Of a stretch of DNA of 64,000 nt, positions 23,878-39,900 are shown in pieces. Position 1 is the stretch's first letter. Each line of letters opens with the position of its first letter. The notes beneath the pieces were generated by a model. It did not search any database, was not told where the DNA came from, and was given only the letters and a program-made list of their open reading frames with translations. The translations under genes were made by a program, and so were the position numbers. Origin of the DNA: Pocillopora verrucosa (taxonomy: Eukaryota; Cnidaria; Anthozoa; Scleractinia; Pocilloporidae); contig NC_089315.1 in NCBI RefSeq assembly GCF_036669915.1, positions 3,188,953 to 3,252,952 of the forward strand, read 5' to 3'.

Positions 23878-25350
23878 CAGAGCAATGATACAGCGTTCTA
23901 AACTTAGTGGTTATTTTAAAGTATATATCATTGGAGTATTAAAAGTTAATAACATGATTTTGAGTAAATTTTTCAAAGACAACAAAACTGCACAGGCCCG
24001 TAGGGCGAGTGCAATTTGTAGTCTTTGAAAAATTTACAAGTGCGTATTACACCAACTTGCAAGAGAACTCATGTTATTACTTGTTAATAATGTTCGTGAA
24101 AAAACATCACAGAAAGTCAAGACAGACGAAATGCTTTAACTGAGCATGTGCTATTTGTAATTTGCGCCCGTGTTACAACTTTGCACTCGTGTTGCATTAA
24201 AAGGCATTTGTTTTCAACCTGTCAGAAGCGGGTAATTTTTTCATGTACATTATTACTGACGAAAGTTTTGTATAACTGCATTTGTTTTGCTGGGGTTTAC
24301 TCTCTAATTAGTTTAAAGAAAACTCATGCCACCTTCTCACCCAATCAGATGCAAGACTAAAAGCTAGGGCCTCTAGGTCACTCGTGCTTTGCGTTTTCAT
24401 TGGCTCCCTCGGATATAACCCCTTGCTCCGATTGGCCTTCGAGATATTCGCGGTAGCATTGAGCGGTTTAGTTGAAAGTTGCTCCAAGCAATAAAATGAG
24501 GTTTAGATTTTGGTGCAAGGAGTAACGCGAACCAAACTGTTCAGTCAGAGTTATTATTAGTATTTTTTTTTCACAGAAGCTTGAGGTTATAAGCTAATGG
24601 CACTTCGTGGACTGCTAGATCATATTTATTATATGTACGATATATAACTGTCGCGAAAATGCGTCTGAGAAAGTTAACTGATGGGAAGCAGTTTTATATT
24701 TGTGTAGTTAAACTGGAAAATAATCTTACTTGTAATGCAATTGTAATTTTTAAAAATAAATTCAGTAGAACTGAGTCATACTTAGCGAATGATTGCTTTT
24801 ATATCGAGCGGTGGTTACACCTTTTAAGATATTCCTTGCGCGCCAAATAAACAGCCAGATGAAGACAATTTTAATCGGACAAATTTTCGCGTCTCGGTGA
24901 AATTAGGAAAAGAAAGGTCGTGTCACATCATATATATATTTTTTGCGCTTCTTCCCTTGGGGCGTTACTCACGATTCGCACTCGCCTGTTCGCCGGCAAG
25001 AAGCAGAAAATTACGCCACTTCTGTTTTGCTAAGCTACAAAAACGAGCAGCGGAGCAACGAGTGACTTTCTCCCGCTTCCCAAGTCTCGAAAAGCGAAAA
25101 GCTTCAAAAAGCATGCAAACTCGCCTTCCATGCAAGCATCTAGTTAATTTAAAGCATCGTTCTTTCTTGACTTTACCGTTCCCTTTAGGTACCTGTCTTC
25201 AACGAGAAGCTTTCATACAACGTCGACTCATTAACGCACAGATCAAGTTCTTGTTTGCAACTAATCAAGGATCAGAGTGAACCAGGGAACTCAGATATTA
25301 GTTAAGATTGAATGCTTTGTGTTGCTGTGTCTCAGCTATGAAAAAGATCC

Positions 25351-25556
25351 TAACCCTTTACACCCTTACGGCAGTACCCATATTCTCCATACTTTTCTCT
25401 GTAGATTTCCTTTGGTTCTGACAAGGAGAATTGACTTCACAATCAAAGCATCTTAGGTTGGCAATCATATCCTTTATTCTCACGATCTTAATGAATAACA
25501 CCGTACGATTGTAAGGAGAAATTAGAGGCTGGTCAATCTCAGGGTTTAAAGGATTA
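25351..25556. repeat. ~200-bp TTAACCC..GGGTTAA repeat, copy 4
   Basis: AACCCTTTACACCCTTACGG opens the copy, followed by TTCTGACAAGGAGAATTGAC, TTTATTCTCACGATCTTAAT and TAAGGAGAAATTAGAGGCTG. Located between SERINC and REEP5. Confidence 0.8.
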
Positions 25557-25660
25557 TTAATGTTAATCATAATCCACACCCTCCCACTGTCATGTACTTA
25601 AATCCTCACTTTGTACTTCCTCACCAATAAGAATGACAAACAAAACTGATTAAATGTCAA

Positions 25661-25666
25661 TTTATT
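25661..25666 (-). other. Candidate polyadenylation signal for REEP5
   Basis: TTTATT on the plus strand reads AATAAA on the minus strand, about 800 bp after the REEP5 stop and before SERINC's 3' flank. The region is AT-rich, so this could be chance. Confidence 0.3.
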
Positions 25667-26460
25667 GGTATACTACTGATCAATTATACCAAGGTGCAAT
25701 AGTGACAAAAAAGACAATGGAGCATCACTCAACCAAGATATAACAATAGACAAAAGAAAATTAACTATAGAATTGAATTTAAGTAGTTATCCCCCCTGGA
25801 TTAGAAAATTTATGTTTAGCTAAAAAGACCCCAGTTGGTATTTCATTTAAAAAAGTAGTATTTTTTATGACAACGTTTTAATTGGTTGTACATTTATAGT
25901 TTCAGGTAAACAATATTCACATTTTCCTTGATACTATGAATTATTGTGCCTTTGTTACAAGGTGCACTAACATATTTTATATACCTCCTGTTTATCATCA
26001 CACTGGAGATTTAGAAGTCTGCATAGAAAAGGAAATTTTCCATGTTATAAAATACATTGCTCATGAACACAAATTTGTACATGCAAGTCAACTTCACATC
26101 ACACAGATGTGGAGTTAAACACCTGAAAATTACCTCAAAATTTACAGTTCACATCTAACACAAAGTATGGAATACAAAGAAGTAACTAAAAAAACATAAC
26201 AAGAAAAACATCAGACTTTTGCCACAGAGAATCCTAAAATATAATTGACACTACCGAATAAATTTTCTACTAGAAAAAGCTATGAAGAGAGATTGCATGA
26301 TACTAAGCTAAGCAATGTGAAGAAATTATTTCAGAAGAGCAATGCCAAAGAGATTCCCTTGATGTGAATTGAAAGAACCTAGTCAGTATTCCTTAGCAGT
26401 GTTCTATCAATCTGTATATTGTTCAGCATGATTTCATTCCTTCCTTTACAGCACCATCAT

Positions 26461-29319
<2,859 letters not shown>

Positions 29320-30108
29320 TTTTGCAAATTACAACGGAATTACTTATTCCAAGGCGGGTTTGCGATAAACCATGTATTCCTCCAAGGGACTGGTCACATG
29401 ACTTGTTCAACCAATCGGCGTTGTGTTCAATACATGACTTAATCAGTCACGTTCTGTTCACGTTCAGGCAAATGGTTGTTTATTTTCAGGGCACCATTTC
29501 AATATCAAGAAAAAGAGTGTAGTTTAAAATCGCGCACTGTCTTCCTTCCAGAACTTACGATAGAGGATGATTACTAATAAGTATCTAAAAATCGTTCTCT
29601 TACTTGCACAAATGTTCCCCGAAACGCGAATGTTGTGTTACACCCATCCTCACCTCACGTATTGACATAATTTCTTGGCTTTTCCCCATCCTAGCAACTG
29701 ATCAATGATTATTCAGATGTGCAGGCAAAGCTATACTAATACGTTTTGTTTGTATTATTTTGATACAAAATAAGAATTTAAGTGAGGTGATATGTTCGAC
29801 CACCGCTATTAAAAACTCAGAAGAAAAATATATTGTGAGCCTGTTTTTGGCAGCAATCCAGCTCAAGTACCAGAGCGAAACTGGGCAAATTTCGAATACG
29901 TCCTTAACTTATTTAAAGGATCTTTATACTCAATGACGTGTGTACTTAGAAGTTATGACGTCCGCAGCGATAATTTCAAGACGAAAACTTTTGCCTCAAA
30001 ACTTGGAGGAATTTTCGCCACGCTAGAGTCACGAACTAGCCGACCGTGGCAGGAAATGGACAGTCATTGCTACTCAGTTACTAGTAATTAACAATTTCAA
30101 TAGCTAAC

Positions 30109-30226
30109 CAGCGGGTATGGGATTTTTCTTCGCCAATTCCTTTCCCTTCTCCATGTATGCTTTTAGCGAGTCCGCTTCTTGTGTTGTATCATTTGAAACT
30201 TGTGCGTTCGTTGTAGCATCTTCCAT
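30109..30226 (-). CDS. Possible alternative first coding exon (about 39 residues), unassigned
   Basis: On the minus strand an ATG at 30226 opens a hydrophilic reading frame, MEDATTNAQVSNDTTQEADS, continuing ..LKAYMEKGKELAKKNPIPAG. It ends with a GT donor at 30108 in phase 1 (CCC GCT G|GT). REEP5 exon 1 also ends in phase 1 with a split Gly codon, so this exon could splice onto REEP5 exon 2 at 29107 and give a different N-terminus before the first membrane hairpin. That link is inferred; the exon could instead belong to an unseen gene or be chance. The residue composition looks coding-like, with no low-complexity bias. Confidence 0.4.
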
Positions 30227-30316
30227 ACTTTCATGTACAAGTATCGCTGGCTAAATACCGGTGTGCGGAGATCAGGAATTTCGTTTGCGACGATCGTTAG
30301 ATCTGCCGTGACTTTC

Positions 30317-30350
30317 AGCCAATCATGACACCCGCGGACATGCGCATGCG
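30317..30350. promoter_or_regulatory. CCAAT box and NRF-1-like palindrome upstream of SLC25A46
   Basis: AGCCAATCAT at 30317-30326 and TGCGCATGCG at 30341-30350 lie ~340 bp before the SLC25A46 start codon and just upstream of the candidate minus-strand exon at 30226. The second matches most of the NRF-1 core (YGCGCAYGCGCR), a factor known in animals for nuclear genes of mitochondrial proteins, which suits the neighbour. Function is inferred from the motif only. Confidence 0.5.
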
Positions 30351-30685
30351 GCGTATGTACTTACCTTACTTCTGCAACAGGTTTATTCAATACAGAATCT
30401 GTTTCAAGTTAGATTCTGACAAAAGCTTCTTATTTTTCTTTTTCTGGGGAAATGATCGAACCTCTCAGGTGCACAGCTAATTTATCCGGCTGGCCTGGGC
30501 TGACCTAGGATACGACAATATTTAAATAAAAGATACCTTCCTCACTTTCCCGTAAATTTTCTTTCAGTTTCAGTAGTACCTATGTAAGAATGGACAATCA
30601 ATCATTGAAACTATTAAGATTTTTTGTCTTTTATAATTCAGACTAGCCTCCTGGACTAGTTTTCATTTTTTTTTCTTCCTAGTGC

Positions 30686-33600
30686 ATGGTTCGTACCCAA
30701 GAAGAGTTTGCTATCATAAAAGACTGGGAACTAATCAGGATAAAATCCAAAATGGTGTTCGACAGGCTGAGAGGAATCGAACGAGAAAATCTCCCTCTTT
30801 CGCGGCAACAAACCGTTGACGACCAGGAATCTCTAGCACAACAAAATATTTTATCATCTGTTAATGGAAAGACACCAAAAGAGCATCAGATAGGTGAGTT
30901 ACCAAGCTGTTAACATGAAAACTTAGCCGATATGCTAAACTGTCAACGGCCTTACGTTTGTGACTTTCAGGAACTAAGAAATATATGTTATGTAACTACT
31001 TACAATTTACCGATACCGTTGTGGTTATTGCTATAATTAATCTAAAATGAGTAGAAAATGGTTTTTTAATAGCGTAGCAGAGACTCTGTACATCATCGTT
31101 AGATATATGCACGATGGAGCATAAGAAATAAACTTGTTTGAATTAGTAACAAAATAATCGTTATTGGGTTTAGAACAATTTGTCTCTTTTGGAGTGCTCT
31201 AGATTGTTGAGAATTCTGCTCTGCCTGTTTTATTTTCCTGTTTGATGTGTGGTGCTCACTACTCACGATTACAATAGCTGTTTTTGTTTTATTTTTATTA
31301 TTTCTTGTCATGGAACTTAAACTGCCCTTCTTACATGCTGAGCTTAATTTGCCAATTGATTGAAAGAGGATGGGGGGTGGGGGGGGGAGTGGAAGCATGG
31401 CTTGGGAGAATAAGATACAATTTTATGGGTGTGAGAGGTAGGGTGATTTATACTTAGAATAGGGGTAAGGAACAGTGTTCTCCACAAACCCTTCATCGAT
31501 ATAATGCCAAGTAGTGGCATGCCTAAGGTGCAAGAGGCATTAAGGAGGGGGTAGACAGGAGGAGGTGTTAACAGTTTGAAGGTAAATGATTCAAGCTTAA
31601 CACTTGAAGTTTAAGGTAAAAGTTGGTAAATTGTCTACTTTCATCGGTTAGTTGACACCAGTAGCAGTTCTTGAATATTTGCTTTTTCCTTTGTATGATT
31701 TGTGGTGTAGTTGCTCATTTGTAACACAATCAACAAATTTATATGGTTAATGTATTTCTATTTTTTCATCTTTGCAGAAAGCACACAAAGACTTGTTGGT
31801 TTTGCAATTGGTACTGGGAGGTAGGATGGAAGAATCCCTCTGAGAATTTTCTTAACTGGTTACTATTTGTGATCTGTCTCCTTATGAGTGTATTGTTTCT
31901 CTTAGTATTCTTGCTGCACAGTTTCTGACACATCCATTTACAGTCTTCAGGAGACAGTGTCAGGTATCTTGTGCTTGCATTAATTGTTCTATGAATAAAT
32001 TCAATAATGGTGACTGTATAATGATAAGTAAAATGTGGTCAACTGTGGGTTGAAAATGAGATCCTCAAGCATGATGACAAACGTTACAAGAGGTTTGTTT
32101 GTCTCAACATGAAGTTGGCTTTTAGAAAATGGTATCCTTATTGGAAAGCTTGCTTGTTAGAATTTGCACAGGGAAACTTTGAAATTGTGTTTTTTGTTAT
32201 AAAAATTACTTGAATGCAAGGATTAGCGCCTCTGTCTCTGTCTCGGTGGCATATCATTATGATATCATACTTTACATTTAGTCAGTATCTGTTTTAATTC
32301 GTTTTAGCAACAAATTAGTAGATCTGTTGAACAAGGACAACCAGATGAGATATTAAGCCAGTCTGACTAAGAACAGAACATCAAATGAATCTATTTTTGA
32401 TGGTGCCGCAAATTGAGAACTGCCTATTCTGTATTGTTTTATTGAGTTTTTCTTCACCAGGTAAATCATGGTGCCAGAAAATACCACTTAGCACCCTTCA
32501 CTGTGTTCCAAATCTTGCTTCGTGTGAGAAGAAGTCAGGTGAGATTATTAATTTTATAATGTGAACATAGAATTGGAAAAATCTACTCTGAGGCTGTGGT
32601 TATAGATGCTTGATAAAGACCAAACCCCTGTATTTAAATTGAAATGATCATGATTGTGATTGATGCTGTCATTTTAGGGTTATGGTGCTTTGTGGAAGGG
32701 TTGTGGTAGTATCTATGTTGTGTGTGCTGTCAATTTCTTTGGTGAAGCAGCAGTGAGCAGCCTTACTCATCTACCTTAGTAAGTCACAAGTAGAACTGTG
32801 TAATTAGACAGAGTAATTTTCAATTGAGTGTTGAAAATTGATTGCTTTGGTTTTGCTTTACTTGACTTTGGTCCTTTGGTTACTTGAGAGTTGTGCCACA
32901 TTGTCAATCAGTCAAATCCAAAACTGAAACCAGTCACAACATAGCTGCTGGATTTTTGCTTTGTTTCAGGGTGATCAGATATTTTTTAAATGAATTGCGA
33001 AAATTGGAATACGGTCAAACATGTACAAGGAGTTCATGAAAGAGTCTGTAAAAAGCATTGTTTGTCTTATTAAGCATCATTTGGTAAGCCATTCTTAACT
33101 GAATTTTCACATCAATCTTTTTAGTGAAAAACCAGAGAGAACTAGTTCATACAAAGATGTTGGAGGCCATCTTCTTTTGAAAGGGTATGAATGAGATTAA
33201 GTGACTTCTAAAATAGTTTTATGAAATGTGTGCTCTGTTTTACAATGGACTGATGAAGATGAAAAGTAAAATTATACACCATAAATGATGAGATTAAAAG
33301 GAATGATTTAGGGAAGTCCAGTTAATTATCACTTCAAACACAGCAATGAAACAGTCTCAGTATTATACCATTGTCTCTTGGTCATTTCTTGCCTTGCAGC
33401 TTTGCAAATTTTTGGCCATTTTTTATTGTTGATTTCTGCACAATGCATTAACATTCATTGGAGTTCTATTTATACCAAATGTACCTTGGTGTCATTTTTT
33501 TCTTGATGTTTTGTAACATTATTGAATGATTTTACAGATTAAGTTTGGCTCTTAGCATGCCAGTGGCAGCAGCAAGCTTAACAGAAACAGTCAAGGTAAA

Positions 33601-34971
33601 TATATTATCACATCCTTTTTTTTTTTTGGTCCTTCATGTCACTAGAGGTTTTGCTAGCCTTCTTCCATGTAAATGTCAGTCTCAAAAATTAAGTGAGCCA
33701 GTAGGGATGGACAGATATATTCATTCATTTGTGTTTTAAGTTTGCTTTTCACATCTATCAGTGATATTGAACAAAAGAACTGCTGACATCTACAACAGAT
33801 TTTATGTTAAATGTTGTCTTATTTATTGATCGTCACTTGATCAGCAAGTGGGCTAGGGAAAGGGGAAGAATCTCCAACTTTCTGTACCCTGATCACCTCT
33901 CTCCATCTTTTAGTTCAAAATCTTTCAGATTACAGGTTATCATAAGTTCCTACATACCACAATCTCCACTCCCATATCCCATACCTCTCCACTCATCAAC
34001 TCTCCTTTGCAACTTTCCTGTCCCCTGCCATGCGTCAGCCATGATCAGCCAGTTTTTAATATGTTGGTGATTGGTCATGGTCACATTTTTGCACTCCTCC
34101 CTTGCTTTCCACCTGTTAAAATGTCCAACTCTTAAGCCTTGTCTCTCTGTTCTCTTGCATGGCATCAGTCTTCTACTTTCAAGTGTTACAGTGTACCCCT
34201 GTATCCATGTACTGATCAGCTGTAACCAGCCAAGTTTAGGGGGCTGGTGCTTTTGTGTGTCAGTTAGGGATGTTTATTTAGCTCTCTTAGTGTAGCAGTG
34301 TACTTTGATATTTGAAAGTGAGGTATGTGATCTGAATATATTTCTTGCTTTTCTTTCAGAGTGACCTCACCCGTTACCAAGACAATATGTTTGACAGTTT
34401 AAAAGACTGGATGTACCGCATTGTAGGCTGGGATAGATCATCAGGTCGTCATGGTCGCCTCCTCCCCATGTGGACCCTGGTGCTTCCCACAGTTCTTCAC
34501 GGCCTGCTTACCTATGTCTTGGGTACATTGATTCAACACTTGGTACTGATAAAACTGAAGGGCAAGGGCATCCACAAGTCACCCGACACAGACCCTACAT
34601 CATCAGATGAGGAACTGCCAGGCCCTACTGATATGACTCATACTTATTACCCAGAACTTGTGGCCAATTTTTTAGCATTTTTTATCCCTGAGTTTTTGTT
34701 GTATCCTTTGGAGACGGTTCTTAACCAACTGTATGTCCAAGGCACTCGGACCATCATTGACAATCTTGATACTGGTACTGGTGTGGTGCCACTATGTACA
34801 AACTATGATGGTATGTTGGACTGTTTCCGCTCCATCTGGCGGGATGAAGGTCTTGGGGGTTTTTACAAAGGCTTCGGTGCACTGCTGATTCAGCTGTTTA
34901 TTCACTGGCTCATCCTAAAGCTGACTCAGTTTGTGTATAAGGAAATTTCACAGGATTTTAAAGGCAAATAA
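30686..34971 (+). CDS. SLC25A46: Mitochondrial outer membrane solute carrier SLC25A46 (Ugo1-like)
   Basis: Eight coding exons: 30686-30893, 31778-31820, 31906-31963, 32461-32538, 32678-32778, 33125-33184, 33538-33595, 34360-34971. All joins keep frame and give 405 residues (vertebrate protein 418). Conserved stretches in order: QRLVGFAIGTG, THPFTVFRRQCQ, VNHGARKYHLAPFTVF, GYGALWKGCGS, SYKDVGGHLLLKG, LALSMPVAAASLTETV, LLPMWTLVLPTVLHG, and in the last exon LLYPLETVLNQLYVQGTRTI and GFYKGFGALLIQLFIHW. SLC25A46 is a degenerate mitochondrial carrier that has moved to the outer membrane, where it affects fission/fusion, cristae and ER-derived lipid supply. The ATG at 30686 follows an acceptor-like tttcttcctag at 30682 with an in-frame stop across it, so a 5' noncoding exon is likely. 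The hydrophilic N-terminal ~70 residues are not conserved. Confidence 0.94.
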
Positions 34972-35283
34972 TTCATTGCTTGTGTGTCTTAAGAAATGAA
35001 GATCTTAATTAACAATATCTTAATATTGGGGTCATTCTTTGTACAGTTGATGTCACACGGGATTGTTAAGTGATATGTGTAGGACACTATGATCTTTGCA
35101 ACGATTCCCTTGCTCTCCTAACTATAATTTATCAGAAGTTTAACTATTTTGGTATGTTTTAAGTGAACTTGATCCTCTATGGTTACTTCTGACTGTTATT
35201 GCCTCAAGTGGAAAGATAAGTTAGCCAAAAATCGAGAAAAAATTATTCTAGTATGTCTAAATAGAAGTGATACTTTGACACAA

Positions 35284-35289
35284 AATAAA
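35284..35289 (+). other. Candidate polyadenylation signal for SLC25A46
   Basis: AATAAA stands 313 bp after the SLC25A46 stop codon, a normal distance for a 3' UTR, and just before a ~200-bp repeat begins near 35331. Confidence 0.45.
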
Positions 35290-35330
35290 GTAGCATCTAT
35301 TTATAATATGAGTGCTTGTCCTCAATTATT

Positions 35331-35548
35331 AACTCATTACACCCTTAAATCAGTTTGAATATTCTCTGCACTGTTCCCTATACATCTCCTAAGTGCTGAC
35401 AGGGAGAATTTGTTTAACAATCAAGAGTTTCTCTAGCTGGTGATCACTACATTATTTTATTCTCGTGACCTTTACGTTTGATCCAGGGGTGATAATATTA
35501 CTGTCAGGAGAAGTTAGATGCCAACCACTCTTAGGGGTCAAGGGTTAC
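35331..35548. repeat. ~200-bp TTAACCC..GGGTTAA repeat, copy 5
   Basis: Starts at CATTACACCCTTAAATCAG and shows GTGCTGACAGGGAGAATTTG, TTTTATTCTCGTGACC and GGGTCAAGGGTTA. Located just after the SLC25A46 polyadenylation signal. Confidence 0.8.
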
Positions 35549-36715
35549 ACTTGAAATGGCCATAAAAGATAAGAACAATCAAATATACGCATTTTTACAG
35601 GAAAGTATAACAGGAAACCTTCATTTTTAAAAAAAAAATGGAAGTTATCCTTGCACTCTATATTGTTGATTGAACACTTGTCTAAGCAGCCGTTTGCACA
35701 CTGAAGTGAATGGTTTCGGTGTAGAACCTACATTCAATAATTGAATAGAAAGTATCCAATGAACAAACTATCAGACAAAAAAATTGGTTTTTCGCACCCA
35801 CCCGAGGTTCTAAATACCACAGCCTGAAAAAGCTTCTAACGCTCACTTTATATCTAGGGAGATAAATAACTTCACAATTATATCTTAAAATTAGTTTGAC
35901 TTTTTTATTTTTCATTTTCATGAAAGATAAAGTAACAATATATAAAATATCAAGATAAGTAAGCCTTTTTTACACCGAAGCTTATCAAAACAAAAGCATT
36001 CGGTTTACCTAGCCCATGGAAATTCAGTCCCCTCTTTTGAGAGGATTGATGTTATGAACATCCTGATGGACTTCCTTAACAGATCATGACTAGGATGGCT
36101 CATTAAATGAAGTTCTTTCGGGTTGTCAAGACCAACCTGTCTCACACGTAAGCAAGAAGTTCACAATGTTTTGAAAGCGTTCAACTTTTTTTTTTGTTTT
36201 TTTTGGATAAAGCTCAAACCAGAATGGTAAATTACCAGGATACCCACTGCATTCAGTATCAGAGATAAAATTGGGTCCCAGGTCACCGTCAGCGAAGTCT
36301 TGTTCCCTGTGCGACACAAGAAAATGATGAAAAAAGTTAAGGTGGGCTTGCATCTTAAGATAGTGTATCTTCAATTACGTAGCTAACGATTTGGAACCGT
36401 CAGACTGTATCTAAGAGCTTGCATTCACTTTTACGAGCAACTTCAGTGAAGACCAAAGTATTCATAACTTAAACCTCACTGCAAAGTGACGAGAAATCAT
36501 TCTGCAACACAGGAACTCTTGCAAACGTTGCAGAATCCTAGCTTGAAATTTATAACAGGACGTCTAAGTGTTGGTACGTTCAACTACCTAGCCTAAAACG
36601 AAGGTCTTCTCGGCGTTACGACAGGAGCATGCAACGCGAGCGTGCGAGAGACATGTAAGGGCCAAACTTCTTGACAGCTTTCCCGCCAGCACGAATCTCG
36701 CGGGTTTCGCCGCTC

Positions 36716-36869
36716 TTACTGCAACGCTAGGGAGATTCTGCTCGCAGGCTCCCCGCTTCTCACCTGGTAATTACGTGCTGGAATTGGTGGTGGTAACGTT
36801 TCTTCTTTAGGTTTCGGGGATTTTGGAGACTTGGGCGGAAGGGGTGGGGGCGCATCATCATCATCATCA

Positions 36870-36902
<33 letters not shown>

Positions 36903-39900
36903 CTTTTTACGTCACGGAGACCAACGTGTTTCTGAAAGAGAAAGAAGATATTTTGAGATCTTCGAGTAAACAACCTACGATCAGGCGTTCTTTCTTGGGG
37001 GGAAAGCAATGGTGCAGTAATGCAAGAGTCAGCGTAACGAGGTCAATACCGAAAGTCGACATTTTTGCTGCTATGACATTGAGCGTTCCCAAAATAGAAC
37101 GCCTGATCGCAGATGAATGAGTCACTGAATAAAAAACGTAAATGAAACATACTATACGGGTATCAGGTAGACAAAGGATAAGAGAGTAACCCACCTTTTC
37201 CTCTAATACGTTGATCAGTTCCACATAATCTGCTTCTTCTTCAGACTCCTGAAAAAAAAATTCATCTATAAATAAAGGATAGCGGTATAAATGAAAGAAA
37301 AATAATGTTAAGTTTAAATGAAAAGTAAGTGAAAGAGGTGAAGAGGATTATCGGAGGAGGATGACGTCTTTAACCTCTTGTCTCAGTCTTTGTTCATGTT
37401 CAGAGAATAAATTCCATTCTTTGACCCTTTGCATCCTAACATGCGTATATACATTCCCCAAACTGTTCTCTTTTCATTTCCAAATGTGCCGACAAGGAGA
37501 ATTTGCTTAACAATCAAAAGCATCTTAAGTTGGTGATCATTCCCTTTATTCTCATGACCTTAAATGTGTGATTAAGAGGTGATAGTGTGAGAGAAAATAA
37601 GACGTGAGTCACCCTCAGGGCTCGAAGTGTTAGGACAAGTGTACCGCTAGCAAATAATCAGTTCAGTCTGACTTACCTGTCCACAAGGTTCAATGAGAAC
37701 GTCTCCTTCTGAATTTATGGGTTCCTTTCGTTTGATTTGCAAATAAAAAATGACGAAAGGGAAAGTAAGTTGAGTTCAATATTCCCTTCTCCGATGCAGC
37801 CACGAAGGGTCGTTCAATAATACCTTTAACTGTCTAAATTACGCTATAAAACATCCTCAGTTAAGTTCCGTGTCTGTGATGAAACCATAATGTGTGATCA
37901 GAGAGTTTTCAATTGATTGTCGTCAAAACAAAATCAAAGAAATCTCAACAGCCAATGAGAATTCAAAGTAAAAACAATCAAACTGCCTAACGCGCGGGAA
38001 AACGCGGGCAACCAAAGTCGTGATTTGTTTAAGTTTTGCATCTGATTGGTTGAGAGAGTGGTGCGAATTTTCTGGACCAAGCAGAGAACGAAGTCAAGCA
38101 AAACATCAGGTTATCGCTTCTACCTTCCACTGCTGACGTATTTTTTCAAAGGACTTGATAAGGTTGACCAGTTAAGAGACCGATCGATGCAATATGAGAG
38201 AGAGAGAAATCCTCACATCATATGAGCGAATGATCAAAGCGATAGAAATATCTTTTAATGCACACTGACCATTTCTTTAACAGATTTTAGCACTGCAATT
38301 ACCCTTTTGTGTACATTGACCATTTCCTTTAGAGATTTGTAGACTCGCTGCATTCCAACAATCAGAAACTTCCCAGAGCGGGTCTGATCGATCATATAGT
38401 GCTTACAACGGCTCTTTACCCTAAAACAGAATTACGACATGAATCAGTAAAATGCAATACCAAGAGGCAGTAGCTTCGGCTGAAAACGTACAGTTCGTTC
38501 TATCACTTCTCTTATATCTCACCTGTATGATAACGTGTAACCAAACCGGCTTTCACTGACTCGGATCAAGAAACAACCCACTGGTTTGTTTGATAGCAAG
38601 CGCTCAGATTCCCTGAAACAAAAGCACCAAAACCTTCTAAGAGTGTCTTCTTCACAAGCGATAAATTAAAATTTTAGTTGTGGTTGGACACATGTGTACT
38701 TGTTAATGTCGAAAAGAAAGCCGACTGTGTGAAAAGATGGTTGGTTTGGGCAAGACCGTCGAATAAATTCTCTTTTGAGAAAGATGTTTTAAAAGACCTT
38801 AAAAGGCGTGGTCATTCAAAAACTCTGAGGGGCCCATGACGATATAAAGTCCAATGATTAATTAAGCTACATTTTATCTTTATGTAATCGGAGACGTTAC
38901 GGGGTGGTCAGTTTTTTTAGAGAGAGAGAACAGATTGGGCGATATAACCAACTCGTGGACTTCGATCTGCTACAATTTTTTCTCTCTCTCTTACACTTAT
39001 TCTAAAGGAATTCACGAGAAAAATCACTATTTGATGCTGTAAAGTACTCAGTATTATCACATGAGTTGAAAATTTGGAAACTTTTGTTTCAACCTAAATA
39101 GGATGTACTTGCATACAAAAATGAGTTGTAACGACAAATTTATACTCATATCTACTTGTCAGAGATAAAAGCTACACTTTAATACGTGGCTTTAAATGTT
39201 ATAAGTAAATCAGATACACGATCGTAGCATTTGTTTGATGGACTTTGATTACCTCCTAGAAATAATTCCGTGAAACCATACACTGAATCCTCCACTCTCA
39301 TCCTGTACAACTCCCTTTGGAGCCTGTGTCTCTTGAAACCACTGCACGGCGCTGCAACACAAGAAATTTCCACTTGAAAACTTCCCTCAGCAAACCAAGA
39401 GGCCTTACATCTAAGCCACAATAATTACAGGGAAACAAGTAACCTGGCTTCGCTTTTGGAATAACCACCTAAGTACTAGGAAGCTAGGTTTTAAAATAGT
39501 TTCGTTTGATAAATCTATGAGCTCAACCCGTTTGCATAGCTATTTTCAATTATTTATGTCAGATGAACCATATTTATTGGTAGGTGGGAGTTTAAATCGG
39601 GGCAAAAATTGCGAAACAAACGTTCTGATAGACAGACAGACTGACAGCCAAGCAAAGATCAGGGGGAAAAACAAACAGACACTTAGATATACAGAGATTA
39701 AGAGAGACACGATGCAACCCGGTTGATAAAATGTGTGGTACATACGCTGCTTTGTTGGCCACTCCACCAAATGCACCTTTGATAGGGTGGGGCTGACCAA
39801 TAAAGACATCTTCTTCATCTTCCATATCTTCCGTAAGAAACTCGTCATCTATCTACAATGATAAAATGAACAAACCGAGCTGTAAACAGCTGCCATCTTG

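Larger units (their letters stand above)
23878..26460. other. Convergent intergenic region SERINC-REEP5
   Basis: Contains a fold-back repeat at 23950-24090 (GTAAATTTTTCAAAGACAAC facing GTAGTCTTTGAAAAATTTAC), repeat-like sequence to about 24500, a 127-codon plus-strand frame at 24897-25280 with no recognisable domain that I do not call as a gene, and the ~200-bp repeat at 25351. The rest is presumably 3' UTR of the two genes. Confidence 0.55.
34972..36715. other. Convergent intergenic region SLC25A46-myosin
   Basis: Holds the SLC25A46 polyadenylation signal, one ~200-bp repeat (35331-35548) and a short exon-like stretch at 36305-36230 on the minus strand (acceptor CGCACAG|GG), which would add GTRLR and a stop if the myosin splices at 36764. 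Nothing else is supported. Confidence 0.5.

Noticed and set aside
24897..25280. 127-codon plus-strand open frame between SERINC and REEP5
   Set aside because: No recognisable domain, Arg/Lys-rich low-conservation look, no flanking splice or promoter evidence, and it lies in repeat-like sequence.
33804..34295. Plus-strand ORFs in the last SLC25A46 intron
   Set aside because: No conservation and they lie between exons that join correctly (33595 to 34360).
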